Origin: Calothrix membranacea FACHB-236
GTDB taxonomy: Bacteria; Cyanobacteriota; Cyanobacteriia; Cyanobacteriales; Nostocaceae
Length of the DNA: 64,000 bases
Direction of reading: 5' to 3'
Assembly (NCBI RefSeq): GCF_014696315.1
Contig: NZ_JACJPX010000033.1
Span: forward strand, 28,403 to 92,402
Of the stretch, positions 27,701-36,639 are shown piece after piece; the stretch's first letter is position 1; every line of letters begins with the position of its first letter. Below the pieces are notes generated by a model, which had not been told where the DNA came from, ran no database searches, and saw only the letters and a list, made by a program, of their open reading frames with translations. A program made the position numbers and the translations under genes.

Positions 27701-30624
27701 AGGTATTATTTATCTTCTCCAATATGATTCGGATTTGGAAAGATCCACTGAATGCAACCCTAGAGACTTCATTGCAAGGTTATCAAACAGGGCTAGAAAC
27801 AGGGAAACTCGAGTATGCGGGTTATAACGCAGCTGGTTACTGTGGGGCGCTGCTACATTCCGGTGAACAGTTAGATATAGTTTTCCAAGAATTTGCCAAT
27901 TACACTCAATCACTTCAACAACTGCACCAAGACAAGGCGCTGACATACCATTTCATAGCGCAACAATTGGTACTGAATTTAATGGGAAAGTCAGCCGATC
28001 CTTGCTGTTTGGTGGGTGAGGTATATGATGAAATCGCTATGCAGCAGAAATATTTAGCAGCCCAAGAAGCCAATTCCCTTTCCCGCCTCTATACCTTGAA
28101 GACTTGGCTAGGGGTTTTATTTGGGCAAGAACAGCAGGCGGTGGAAAATGCTAGGGAAGCCGAAAAATGGATTGCTGGATCGCAGGGAACCTTGGTAACT
28201 TTCGTTTTTTGCTTTTATCAATCCCTAGCGGAGTTAGGTATTTATCCCACTGCATCGAAATCGGCTCAAGCCAAGATTTTGCAGAAGGTAAATAAGAACC
28301 TCAAGCGGCTGAAGAAATGGGCAGATTATGCACCCATAACTTATTTGCAAAAATGGTATTTAGTTGCAGCCGAGAAGCATCGAGTATTAGGACAAATGTC
28401 TGCGGCTATGGAGATGTACGATCGCGCGATCGCCCTAGCAAAAGAAAACCAATTTCTCCAAGAAGAAGCGATCGCCTGTGAATTGGCGGCTAAATTTTAT
28501 CTCAGTTGGGGTAAAGCCAAAGTCTCCCAAGTCTATATGACTGATGCTTACTACGCTTATTTGCGTTGGGGTGCAGTTGCTAAAGTCGCTGATTTAGAAA
28601 AGCGCTATCCGCAAATGTTCCCACCTATCCGCCAACAACCAATTACCTCAACAAATCTCTTCGACTCATCCTTGCAGAGAAATCAAGCCACCACATTAAC
28701 AGCATACGATTCTTCCAAGTTGCTAGATTTGGCAACTATTCTCAAAGCTTCTCAAACCCTTTCCAGTCAAATTGAACTAGAGAAATTACTAACAGCGTTA
28801 CTGCAAATTGTGATTGAAAATGCTGGCGCTGATAAAGCTGTGTTTTTACTACCACAAGCTGATCAATGGTTAATAGCAGGTATTTCGCAACTCCAACAAC
28901 ACACAACTGTTTTGCAATCTTTACCTCTAGAGAACAGTGAAACTGTGCCGATTTCGGTGATCAATTCAGTGAAAAATACTCGGAAATCAGTAATACTCGA
29001 TTATGCTATTGATCATCCCACCTTTGCGGTTGACCCCTACATTCTTCACCACCGCCCTAAGAGTATTTTATGTACCCCTATTCTCCATCAAAGCAAATTG
29101 ATCGGGATTTTATACTTAGAAAACAACTTAACCGTCGGGGCGTTTACAGGCGATCGCGCTGAACTTCTGAATCTCCTATGCGCTCAAGTCGCTATCTCCC
29201 TAGAAAATGCTCGTCTCTATCAAGAATCACAAAATTACGCCCAACAGTTAGAGCGATCGCTACAACAATTGCAACAAGCCCAACAAGAATTGCTGCACAG
29301 CACCCAAGCCTTACAGAATACTCAAAATCGGTTGCAAAAGTTGGCGGAAAACGCCCCAGGGATGATTTATCAATTCCGTCTCGCTGTCGATGGTTCAGCA
29401 TCGTTCTCTTATGTTAGCTCTGGTTGCTATGAACTGTTTGGCTTACATCCAGAGGAAATATCAGACGCAGAGGTGCTGTTTGCGATGACTTATCCAGAGG
29501 AGCATGAGAGCATTAAAAAATCAATTATGGATTCAGCCGCTAACTTAACACCTTGGCGATGGGAAGGAAGATTTTTAGTTACTGGTAAAGAAAAATGGAC
29601 ACAAGCTGCTTCCCGCCCAGAACTTCAAGCTGATGGCTCAATTGTTTGGGATGGAGTCTTGATAGATATTAGCGATCGCAAATTCGCTGAAGCCGCATTA
29701 CGCCAATCGGAAATTCAACTGCGCCAGAAGGCTGAAGATTTAGAGCAAGCACTATACGAACTCCAACAGGCGCAAACCCAACTGGTGCAAAGCGAGAAAA
29801 TGTCTGCATTGGGTAATCTTGTCGCTGGTGTCGCCCACGAAATCAATAACCCCATTGGATTCCTCAGTGGAAATATTGATTATACATTGGACTATATCAA
29901 GGATTTGTTTGGCTTGATTGATTTATATCAGCAGGAATATACCAATCCCAGTACTACTATTGAACGCCAAATTAAAGCCATCGACCTCAACTATATTCGC
30001 AAAGATTTACCTAAGATGATTGCTTCCATGCAAGAAGCTGTAAATCGCATTTGTGATATCAGTAATAGCCTCAGAACCTTCTCCCGTGCAGATAGCGATC
30101 GCTCCACCTATTTTAACCTGCATGACGGTATCAACAGTACTATTTTGATTCTCAAGCATCGCCTCAAAGCCTCACAATCTCGCCCAGCTATTGAAGTTAT
30201 CAAAAACTATGGTGAAATTCCTCAACTTAAATGTTATCCGGGACAACTCAACCAAGTATTTATGAACTTATTAGTCAATGCCATTGATGCTTTAGAAGAA
30301 ACCAATATCGGCCGCAGTTTTGACGAGATTCAAGCTCATCCTAATTATATCACTATTACTACTAGTTTCAGTGAAAATTCGCAGCAAGTAATTCTCAGAA
30401 TTCAAGATAATGGTCATGGGATGACAGCAGAAACACAACAAAAGATTTTTACGCAATTATTTACTACTAAACCTGTAGGTAAAGGCACAGGTTTAGGATT
30501 AGCAATTGCTCGTCAAATTATTGTGGAAAAACATGGAGGCACAATCAATGTAAATTCTTCACCAGGACAAGGAGCCGAGTTTATCATTCGTCTGCCAATA
30601 GAGCCATCATCTCATGATTTTTGA
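24715..30624 (+). CDS. HstK-type hybrid: Ser/Thr kinase + AAA ATPase + GAF + PAS + histidine kinase
   Basis: Giant signalling protein of about 1969 residues. Order: Ser/Thr kinase (about 10-280; HKDIKPSN catalytic loop near 130-142, with DFT where DFG is usual); an AAA/MalT-like ATPase with Walker A GCSGIGKT (about 336) and Walker B VIFLDDLQW (about 465); a long helical TPR-like region to about 1330; GAF (about 1337-1500); coiled coil; PAS (about 1545-1660); histidine kinase with phospho-acceptor H near 1708 (VAGVAHEINNPIGF), N box NQVFMNLLVNAIDALE and G boxes. No membrane segment, so cytosolic. Starts TTG 24709, ATG 24715 and ATG 24721 are all possible. The FIST and histidine kinase genes follow on the same strand. 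Confidence 0.92.
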   Translation: MNMVADGTVAIAGYSITKPIYAGTRTLIYQANRNIDQMPVVIKLMRNEYPSFNEIVQFRNQYTITKNLDLPGILKIYSLEAYRNGYALIMEDMGGISLKDWIVQKQGDIIDDFLSVAIQIATHLEAIHRHRVIHKDIKPSNILINPQTHQIKLIDFTVASLLPKETPQLQNPNILEGTLAYISPEQTGRMNRGIDYRSDFYALGVTFYELLTARLPFSSTDPMELLHSHIAKIAPQVHTINPSIPLTISNIIAKLMAKNAEDRYQGAAGLRHDLEISLAQYQTTKNIVEIPLGSRDIYEHFLIPEKLYGRTSAVETLLKAFDRVSTGATEMLLVAGCSGIGKTAVINEVHKPIVRQRGYFIKGKYDQFQRNIPFLGFVQAFQDLMSQILSESDTQIKVWRSKILSAVGDNGQVIIDVIPGLENIIGKQPLVTELSGNSAQNRFNLLFQKFTQVFTTQEHPLVIFLDDLQWSDLASLKLLELLMNDAGSLLLIGCYRDHEVSPAHPLILTVQGVKKTGLTVNKITLNNLSQADINHLVADTLSCDEIVAQPLANLVYQKTQGNPFFARQFLKFLYEEKLITFDSDARYWQCDIAQVKAIAIIDDVVEFMALQLQKLPPATQDVLKLAACIGAQFDLNTLAIASARSPAATAADLWKALQDGFLLPTSEIYKFFTDADDLPTSVIPSAANPTYKFLHDRIHEAAYSLIPDERKQSTHLRIGQLLLQSIPVSEQEARIFDIVNHLNRGIEVISTTAQRQELILLNFMAGKKARTATAYGAAVNYFAIAKSLLPVNHWQRQYHLSLDIYHAAAEAAYLSGDTSQMEQLLDEIFQNAESLLDTITAYEIRLNSYTVNHQPTQSVAMGLEALKQLGVKFPQKVTKLHIILALLQIKLALRRKNIQDLLRLPPMQNPTALAKMSLLSSIVTASYMCEPNLHLLIILKQLELSLRYGNSAFTATAYAAYGFILCMMGDIEIGYQFGELGLRLTENGLGKQFRTEVLFIFSNMIRIWKDPLNATLETSLQGYQTGLETGKLEYAGYNAAGYCGALLHSGEQLDIVFQEFANYTQSLQQLHQDKALTYHFIAQQLVLNLMGKSADPCCLVGEVYDEIAMQQKYLAAQEANSLSRLYTLKTWLGVLFGQEQQAVENAREAEKWIAGSQGTLVTFVFCFYQSLAELGIYPTASKSAQAKILQKVNKNLKRLKKWADYAPITYLQKWYLVAAEKHRVLGQMSAAMEMYDRAIALAKENQFLQEEAIACELAAKFYLSWGKAKVSQVYMTDAYYAYLRWGAVAKVADLEKRYPQMFPPIRQQPITSTNLFDSSLQRNQATTLTAYDSSKLLDLATILKASQTLSSQIELEKLLTALLQIVIENAGADKAVFLLPQADQWLIAGISQLQQHTTVLQSLPLENSETVPISVINSVKNTRKSVILDYAIDHPTFAVDPYILHHRPKSILCTPILHQSKLIGILYLENNLTVGAFTGDRAELLNLLCAQVAISLENARLYQESQNYAQQLERSLQQLQQAQQELLHSTQALQNTQNRLQKLAENAPGMIYQFRLAVDGSASFSYVSSGCYELFGLHPEEISDAEVLFAMTYPEEHESIKKSIMDSAANLTPWRWEGRFLVTGKEKWTQAASRPELQADGSIVWDGVLIDISDRKFAEAALRQSEIQLRQKAEDLEQALYELQQAQTQLVQSEKMSALGNLVAGVAHEINNPIGFLSGNIDYTLDYIKDLFGLIDLYQQEYTNPSTTIERQIKAIDLNYIRKDLPKMIASMQEAVNRICDISNSLRTFSRADSDRSTYFNLHDGINSTILILKHRLKASQSRPAIEVIKNYGEIPQLKCYPGQLNQVFMNLLVNAIDALEETNIGRSFDEIQAHPNYITITTSFSENSQQVILRIQDNGHGMTAETQQKIFTQLFTTKPVGKGTGLGLAIARQIIVEKHGGTINVNSSPGQGAEFIIRLPIEPSSHDF

Positions 30625-30691
30625 CTATTGCTTACAGATAGGATCAATCGCATTTCTTCGAGTTTAGATTAGATTTATACCAGGATATAAA

Positions 30692-31858
30692 ATGTTAAAA
30701 GTTGTTGTTGGACACAGTGAAGACCCAGATTCTCAAGATGCGATCGCAGAAGTTTTGGAACATTGTGTTGGTGATTTAGATGGTGTAATTCCTCAAGCAG
30801 GTATCTTATTTGCTGCTATTGATTTCGATCATGCTTTAATCGTTAAAGAAATAAACCAAGTTTTCCCCGAACTTGAATTGATTGGTTGTACTACCGATGG
30901 TGAAGCTTCCTCAGTTTTAGGATTTCAACAAGATTCTTTAACGCTGATGCTCATGTACTCTGATAATGTAGAAATCCATGCTGGTGTGGGTTATGGAGCC
31001 AAAGATAACCCCTTAGAGGCGGCTAAACAAGCAGTACAACAAGCCACCGAGAAAAGTACTAATTCTGCAAAATTATGTATTACTGTTCCCGCAAGTTATA
31101 TAGAAGATGGTTCCACAACTAATGGTGAGTTAATTCTCCAAGGATTGAAACTAGCCTTAGGTGCGGAAATGCCAATTTTAGGTGGTACAGCTGGCGATCA
31201 ATTTAGGTTTACAAAAACCTATCAATTTTTCCGCAACGAAGTACTAACAGATGCATTACCAGTTTTAATCTTTTCTGGAGATATCAAATTTTCCTATGGA
31301 ATTGGCTGTGGCTGGGAACCCATTGGACGCAAAAGCATTGTTACCAAATCTCAAGAAACTATTCTCTATGAGATAGAAGGTATCACGGCCCTGGCATATT
31401 ATGAGCGCTATTTAGGCGATCGTCCTCCTACGGCAGAGCATCCATTAGCTGTGTATGAAGGAGATAGCGATCGCTATTATATGCGAGTGCCTAATACTTA
31501 TGATGTGGAAACTGGTAGCATAAATTTTCTCGGTAATGTCCCAGAACAAGCTACAGTTCAAGTCACAGATATTAGTAGAGATGATGTAATTGCAGCATCT
31601 GAAACTTCATTTAAAAATGCTCTAGCAAATTATCCCGGAACGCAACCAGAAGCAGTTTTAATATTTTCTTGTTGCTGTCGCCGTTGGCTTTTAGGAACCA
31701 GAGCCAAAGAAGAATATCAACTTGTAAAAAATGCATTGCGTGAAGAAGTACCCATTTGTGGATTCTATACTTACGGTGAATTTGCACCCTTAGAACCTCA
31801 TGGTTCCTCTTACTATCACCAAGAAACTTTTGTGACTTTGCTTCTAGGAACTAAGTAG
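30692..31858 (+). CDS. FIST-domain sensor protein
   Basis: Protein of 388 residues with FIST N (about 25-220: GVIPQAGILFAAIDFDHALIV, ELIGCTTDGEASSVLGFQQDSLTLML, ILGGTAGDQFRF) and FIST C (about 225-370: ALAYYERYLGD, HPLAVYEG, LIFSCCCRRWLLGTRAKEEYQ, ICGFYTYGEFAP). FIST domains are intracellular sensors, proposed to bind amino acids or other small ligands. It carries no output domain and no membrane segment. The next gene, a soluble histidine kinase, starts 6 nt after its stop, so they surely act together as a two-protein sensor kinase. The giant kinase ends 67 nt upstream and may share the transcript. Confidence 0.9.
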   Translation: MLKVVVGHSEDPDSQDAIAEVLEHCVGDLDGVIPQAGILFAAIDFDHALIVKEINQVFPELELIGCTTDGEASSVLGFQQDSLTLMLMYSDNVEIHAGVGYGAKDNPLEAAKQAVQQATEKSTNSAKLCITVPASYIEDGSTTNGELILQGLKLALGAEMPILGGTAGDQFRFTKTYQFFRNEVLTDALPVLIFSGDIKFSYGIGCGWEPIGRKSIVTKSQETILYEIEGITALAYYERYLGDRPPTAEHPLAVYEGDSDRYYMRVPNTYDVETGSINFLGNVPEQATVQVTDISRDDVIAASETSFKNALANYPGTQPEAVLIFSCCCRRWLLGTRAKEEYQLVKNALREEVPICGFYTYGEFAPLEPHGSSYYHQETFVTLLLGTK

Positions 31859-31864
31859 AGGCTT

Positions 31865-32941
31865 ATGGAACCCACAGACAATGAGAGCAGACTCAAAGAG
31901 TTAGAAAAAACCGTTCGGATTCTGAAAAAAAAGTTAGAGCGATCAGAAGCCGATAGATTACAACTAGAGAACAATACTGAAGTTAGAGAAAGCGTTCTCA
32001 AAAATATGATTCGCGAGTTAGAAGATTCACAAACTGCTTTAAAGCACAGAGGTGATGAGCTAGAAAATGCCCTCAGAAATCTCGAAGCTTTACAAATGAA
32101 ACTCGTAGAATCAGAGAAAATGTCTGCTCTCGGAGTTCTAGTGGCTGGAATTGCTCACGAAATTAATAACCCAGTCAGTTTTATATATGGCAATTTAAAT
32201 TATGCATATGAATATTTTCAAGATTTATTGAGGCTAATTGCACTGTATCAAAAATATTATCCTGAACCTGAAGTTGAAATTAAACGAGAAATGCAAGTTA
32301 TTGAACTTGATTTCCTCAAGCAAGATGCAGAGAAACTTTTTCGCTCTATGAATGTAGGAGCAGAGCGTATTCGTGAAATAGTTAAGTCACTCCGGACATT
32401 TTCTCGTTTGGATGAAGCCGAATTTAAAGCGGTAGATATTCATGAGGGAATCGACAGCACTCTAGTTATTTTAAACAGCCGTATTAAAGCATCAGCAGAC
32501 AATTATCATGGCATTGAAGTTATTAAAAATTATGGAACCTTCCCCTTAATAAAGTGTTACGCTGGACACATGAATCAGGTATTTATGAATCTGATTACCA
32601 ATGCCATTGATGCTTTAGAAGATTCTTTATTAAAACAAAAAATAGCTGGAATAGAACAGAAAATATATAAACATCCACAAATTAATATTAATACTAGCAT
32701 CGTTGATAATTCTTGGGTAGAAATTCGCATTTCTGACAATGGTATAGGAATGGATGATAAAGTGCGAAGTAAAGTATTTGATCCGTTCTTTACAACTAAA
32801 GCTGTAGGGAGAGGCACAGGTTTAGGTTTATCAATTAGTTACCAAATTATTAACGAACTGCATGGTGGTAAATTAGAGTGCTATTCACAACCAGGCGTAG
32901 GTACAGAATTTGTCATTAAAATCCCAATTCGAGAAAATTAA
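31865..32941 (+). CDS. Soluble histidine kinase partnered with FIST protein
   Basis: Protein of 358 residues. An N-terminal coiled coil (NESRLKELEKTVRILKKKLERSEADR, about 1-85) leads directly to the phosphoacceptor domain with H98 (VAGIAHEINNPVSFIYGN) and an ATPase with N box NQVFMNLITNAIDALE, G1 ISDNGIGM, F box FDPFFTT and G2 GRGTGLGLSISYQI. It has no sensor domain of its own, so input should come from the FIST protein encoded just upstream. AGAGG lies 3 nt before the ATG. No response regulator is adjacent. The catalytic module is very like those of the kinases at 10.9 and 24.7 kb. Confidence 0.92.
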   Translation: MEPTDNESRLKELEKTVRILKKKLERSEADRLQLENNTEVRESVLKNMIRELEDSQTALKHRGDELENALRNLEALQMKLVESEKMSALGVLVAGIAHEINNPVSFIYGNLNYAYEYFQDLLRLIALYQKYYPEPEVEIKREMQVIELDFLKQDAEKLFRSMNVGAERIREIVKSLRTFSRLDEAEFKAVDIHEGIDSTLVILNSRIKASADNYHGIEVIKNYGTFPLIKCYAGHMNQVFMNLITNAIDALEDSLLKQKIAGIEQKIYKHPQININTSIVDNSWVEIRISDNGIGMDDKVRSKVFDPFFTTKAVGRGTGLGLSISYQIINELHGGKLECYSQPGVGTEFVIKIPIREN

Positions 32942-33005
32942 TTATCTCAATTAACGTCATATTTTACAGTAGCTTACAGATACATAATTTATAAAAATCA
33001 GACAA

Positions 33006-33049
33006 ATTTGAAAAAAGAATGCGACAGATTTTAGGGGCAAGGCAGTGCC
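33006..33049 (+). repeat. Dispersed repeat, copy 1
   Basis: TTTGAAAAAAGAATGCGACA then GATTTTAGGGGCAAGGCAGT and GCC. An inverted copy with few differences lies at 41136-41185. It includes the GGCA-GTGCC palindromic core. Confidence 0.75.
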
Positions 33050-33251
33050 GTGTCCTCTAGAATATTATTGATGTGTCGCAAACATTATCTGATTTGGTAT
33101 TAGACCAATTTTCTAGAAAAATATGACAAATAAGTAAGGGTACAAATACTGCTCGGTTAAGGATTTTTAACTCGGAATGGGTAAGGGTTAATGGTTTTTT
33201 CTTGCCCCTTTTCCCCTTCCCCTTTTGCCCTTAACTGACAAGTATTGGTAA

Positions 33252-33272
33252 GGGTACAGCAGTGCTGTACCC
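33252..33272. repeat. Perfect palindrome after the sugar-binding protein gene
   Basis: GGGTACAGCA (33252-33261), one centre base, and its exact complement (33263-33272), 27 nt after the minus-strand stop at 33300. It may act as a terminator hairpin, though no U-run follows. A related GGGTACAG palindrome sits at 53743-53770. Confidence 0.6.
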
Positions 33273-33299
33273 TCGAATAATTTCCCTGTAATTCAATTT

Positions 33300-34601
33300 C
33301 TATGTACGATTATTCCACTGTTGCGCTGCGTCCTCTACAGCTTTATCTACTGTTTTTTGGTCTAACATTGCTGCTTGCAAGTTCTCATAAATTGCCTTTT
33401 GCAATTTGTTAAAATCCTTCATTGTTGGTGTTAATATTTCTGCTTGTTGTAGTTGTTGAGCGCTGATTACTCTTGCTTTGTCTACTGTTGTTGCACTAGC
33501 AGGAACATCTTTAAAGTAACTATCAGAAAGTGATTTTACGGTAGATGGCAAAACATTAGCCGCTTTAGCAAAAGCTAATTGGTTTTGATCGTTAGTGACA
33601 AACAGAGCAAATTTCACAGCACCATCTGCGTACTTGCTATCTTTGGGGATCACTAAGTTCATGACAGCAACATTCTTTTTACCAGTATCACCTGTAATTT
33701 GCGGTGCGATCGCAGAAGCTTGAGCAATTTTCGGAGCATTGTTAGCGATGGTTTTCAGAAATTCTGGGCCGGAAGCTAAAAATGCTGTTTCTCCTGCTTG
33801 GTATAAATCTATTGCATGGCGATGTCCTTGAGTTAAAACCTCTTTTGGAAGTAATCCTTTTTTGTATAAATCTACCCAATACTGAAAAGCTGCTTTGCCT
33901 TGCGGTGAGTTAAAAGCTGCTTTACCTTCGGAATCTACTAAGGTGACTCCCATTTGCACAAATGATTCCAAAACTTCTCCGGAATCTTGCGGAACAAAAG
34001 TTACAAAAAATGCATATTTCCCTGTTTTATCTTTAATTTGTTGTGCTACTTGCCCTAATTCTGCGTAAGTATTCGGTGTTTTGTTGATACCTGCCTGTTT
34101 TAATAAATCAGTGTTATAAATAGTTAGCCGGGTAGTGAGGTACCAGGGAATACCAAAACTCTTACCATTTAGTGTGCTAGCTTTCCAAATATTTGGTAGA
34201 TAGGAGGAACGTACTTCATTTGGGACTTTCGTATCTAAATCTAACCAGGCATTTCGTCCTGCAAGTTGAGATGCGAAATCCGGATTGAGGTTCACAACAT
34301 CAGGTGGCGTTTTTGCTGAGACAGCTGTTAAGATTTTGTTCTCCATTGCTGCCCAAGGTATATCGACCCAGTTAATCTTTATACCTTTGTTTTGTGATTC
34401 AAAAGATGCAATCAGGTTCTGAAAGTAACTATTAAATTGAGGTTGGAGTTGCATTGTCCAAAACTCAATTGTTGTTGCTCCCCCAGAAGCCTGTTCTGTT
34501 CGTGTGCCTACATTTCCTGTACTACAACTGACTATCCAGCTAGTCAATAAACCGAGCAGTACAAACACAGTCAATCGTCTGAATTTTGAAGTTTTAAACA
34601 T
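33300..34601 (-). CDS. ABC-transporter extracellular sugar-binding lipoprotein (family 1)
   Basis: Protein of 433 residues. An N-terminal signal with lipobox IVSC (C26) predicts a lipid-anchored protein. The mature part follows the family 1 solute-binding (MalE/UgpB-like) pattern: TTIEFWTMQLQPQFNSYFQNLIASFESQNKGIKINWVDIPW, TPPDVVNLNPDFASQLA, GIPWYLTTRLTIYNTDLLKQAGI and YQAGETAFLASGPEFLK. It captures sugars or glycerol-phosphate-like solutes for import. The cognate permeases and ATPase are not in the window, so it is an orphan receptor here. It is transcribed divergently from pilM. The ligand is unknown. Confidence 0.9.
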   Translation of the reverse strand: MFKTSKFRRLTVFVLLGLLTSWIVSCSTGNVGTRTEQASGGATTIEFWTMQLQPQFNSYFQNLIASFESQNKGIKINWVDIPWAAMENKILTAVSAKTPPDVVNLNPDFASQLAGRNAWLDLDTKVPNEVRSSYLPNIWKASTLNGKSFGIPWYLTTRLTIYNTDLLKQAGINKTPNTYAELGQVAQQIKDKTGKYAFFVTFVPQDSGEVLESFVQMGVTLVDSEGKAAFNSPQGKAAFQYWVDLYKKGLLPKEVLTQGHRHAIDLYQAGETAFLASGPEFLKTIANNAPKIAQASAIAPQITGDTGKKNVAVMNLVIPKDSKYADGAVKFALFVTNDQNQLAFAKAANVLPSTVKSLSDSYFKDVPASATTVDKARVISAQQLQQAEILTPTMKDFNKLQKAIYENLQAAMLDQKTVDKAVEDAAQQWNNRT

Positions 34602-34742
34602 TTTACTAGTATATTTACGCTTGCTCTGAGTGAAAAGCTTATGCAGAATTGTCGAGATTATAGGCTAAATCAATTACCTAGTACCAAGAACGTTTTTTAG
34701 CATCATTTAACTTATCAATTTAGCAGTGCAACGGGCATCAAA

Positions 34743-35849
34743 GTGGTGAAAAGCTTCAATAGTCTGTTTAGCAAATCTAATAAAGGGGTCGGTATTGAAC
34801 TAGCACCAGAAAGGGTGAATATAGTTCAATTACGCAAACAACGTCAAGGCTTAAAAGTAGAAGCCTTAACATCAATACCAGTTCCCGAAGGTGTAATGAT
34901 GGATGGTCAAATCGCTGATGCGCCAGCGATGGCCCAGTTAATCCAACAGGGTCTGGCTGAAAGCAAAATTAAAGCTTCTCGGGTTGCTACTGGTGTAACA
35001 GGACGAGATTCAATCGTACGTTTAATACCTGTACCAGCAGAGTTAGATGATAAAGAACTGCGAGAAATGGTGCTAAACCATGAAGCAGCTTTGTATTTAC
35101 CCTATCCGCGTGAAGAAGCTGATGTGGATTATCAAAAACTTGGGTACTTTGTAGATGAAGATGGTATTGAAAAAGTACAAGTACTTTTAGTAGCTACACG
35201 TAAGGAGGTAACGGAATCATATATTAATACATTTGAGCAGGCAGGATTGCAAATCGATGTTTTAGAAATAAACAGTTTTGCAATGATTCGGACAATCCGC
35301 GATCAACTGCGGCAATTCAGCCCCCAAGAAGCAGCAGTATTAGTTGATATCGAATTTGACAGTTCCGAAATTGCCATTATTGTCAACGGAGTACCGCAAT
35401 TTTCACGCACTGTGCCTATCGGTACTTATCAAATGCAATATGCCCTCTCGAAGGCTATGAGTTTACCTGCAAGCCGAGATATGGAAATGTTGTATGGCAT
35501 GACAATTATGACAACGAACGTCGATGGCGGCAAAACTGGGCTAACCGATATTAATCCGGGTATGGCAGCTTTATTAAGAGTTTTGGGGGAACTCACCGAT
35601 GAACTACGTCGTTCCATCGATTTTTACCTGAATCAAAGTGAAAATCTGGAGGTAGCGCAAATTTTTTTAGCTGGCCCAGGCGGTGGCTTGCAACAGCTAG
35701 ATGAGTTTTTCACCCAAAGATTAAGCTTACCAACTGCCCAAATCGATCCGATAGCATCTTTGTCCTTAGAAGTTAGTGAGGAAAAATACCCTGTAGTACA
35801 ACGCGCTGGTTTAGCGACAGTCATGGGTTTAGGAATGCGGGAGGTATAA
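34743..35849 (+). CDS. pilM: Type IV pilus assembly protein PilM
   Basis: Actin-like ATPase of 368 residues on the cytoplasmic side of the pilus alignment complex, binding the N-terminal tail of PilN. Typical blocks are GVGIELAPERVNIVQLRKQ, ATGVTGRDSIVRLIPVPAELDDKELREMVLNHEAALYLPYP, VLVDIEFDSSEIAIIVNGVPQFSRTVPIG and FLAGPGGGLQQLDEFF. It is the first gene of pilM-N-O-Q; pilN starts 4 nt after its stop. The start is GTG 34743 (a second GTG follows at once) and no ATG is available. Needed for motility and natural transformation in cyanobacteria. Confidence 0.94.
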   Translation: MVKSFNSLFSKSNKGVGIELAPERVNIVQLRKQRQGLKVEALTSIPVPEGVMMDGQIADAPAMAQLIQQGLAESKIKASRVATGVTGRDSIVRLIPVPAELDDKELREMVLNHEAALYLPYPREEADVDYQKLGYFVDEDGIEKVQVLLVATRKEVTESYINTFEQAGLQIDVLEINSFAMIRTIRDQLRQFSPQEAAVLVDIEFDSSEIAIIVNGVPQFSRTVPIGTYQMQYALSKAMSLPASRDMEMLYGMTIMTTNVDGGKTGLTDINPGMAALLRVLGELTDELRRSIDFYLNQSENLEVAQIFLAGPGGGLQQLDEFFTQRLSLPTAQIDPIASLSLEVSEEKYPVVQRAGLATVMGLGMREV

Positions 35850-35853
35850 CAGA

Positions 35854-36639
35854 ATGTACAGTTTGGATATTAACTTTCTTAAAGACCGTCCAAATTACCA
35901 AAATACGGCTACTAAAAAAGCAGGAGTCAAAATTCGGCTGCCTGTTGGCAACATGACACCATTATATATAGGAGTAGCCGTAGGCATTTGCTTACCCACC
36001 CTTGTAGGAGGCGCATGGTGGTTGTTGCAAGCCAAGAACGCTGAATTAGAGCAAAATTTAGCACAACTAGATCAAGAAAGCAAGAGGTTAGATACAGAAC
36101 TAGCAAGTATTAACAAAATTAAAGAAGAGACAACCAAAATTAAAGGCGAAACACAAGGTTTAGTTACAGTTTTTGACCAAATTCGTCCTTGGTCAGCCAT
36201 GCTACAAGATTTGCGCGAACGTATACCCGCAAACGTACAAATTGAGAACATCAAGCAAATTCCTCCCCTTCCTCCAGCACAGGGACAGCCAACGGGAACT
36301 ACCACCGGGAATCCTGCCGGAGGAATAGAGATAAACGGCATGGCTCGTTCTTTTAACGATGTCAACGACTTTTTGTTAACTCTGCAACAGTCTAGCTTTT
36401 TAAAGGCCTCAGAAAGCAAAATTAAGACGGCTGAGTTAGTCAATGCACCATTACCAGCAGGTACTGCTGGTAAAAACGATGAAAAAATTCCGCCACCTCA
36501 AGTAGTCAAATACACTATTCAATCAAGCCTGAGTGATGTTCCAGCTTCTGAGTTAATCCGGGAGTTAGAGCAAAAAGGCACAGTGGGACTAGTAACTCGA
36601 ATTCGCAGTATCCAAAAAACAGGAGTCATTACAAAATGA
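35854..36639 (+). CDS. pilN: Type IV pilus assembly protein PilN
   Basis: Bitopic inner-membrane protein of 261 residues: an N-terminal cytoplasmic tail MYSLDINFLKDRPNYQ (the PilM-binding INFL-type motif), one membrane segment (LYIGVAVGICLPTLVGGAWWLL, about 37-58), a periplasmic coiled coil (AELEQNLAQLDQESKRLDTELASI) and a ferredoxin-like domain (MLQDLRERIPANVQIENIKQI, SFNDVNDFLLTLQQSSFL). GGGAGG precedes the ATG. pilO starts inside its stop codon (ATGA overlap), so the two are made in equal amounts and dimerise. Confidence 0.93.
   Translation: MYSLDINFLKDRPNYQNTATKKAGVKIRLPVGNMTPLYIGVAVGICLPTLVGGAWWLLQAKNAELEQNLAQLDQESKRLDTELASINKIKEETTKIKGETQGLVTVFDQIRPWSAMLQDLRERIPANVQIENIKQIPPLPPAQGQPTGTTTGNPAGGIEINGMARSFNDVNDFLLTLQQSSFLKASESKIKTAELVNAPLPAGTAGKNDEKIPPPQVVKYTIQSSLSDVPASELIRELEQKGTVGLVTRIRSIQKTGVITK

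Larger units (their letters stand above)
32942..33299. other. Gap between convergent genes, holding dispersed repeats
   Basis: About 360 bases with no gene. It holds a dispersed element (33006-33049), a CCCCTTTTCCCC-type tract (33200-33235) and a palindrome (33252-33272). Confidence 0.5.

Noticed and set aside
36072..36443. Minus-strand frame inside pilN
   Set aside because: Antisense shadow of a conserved pilus gene.
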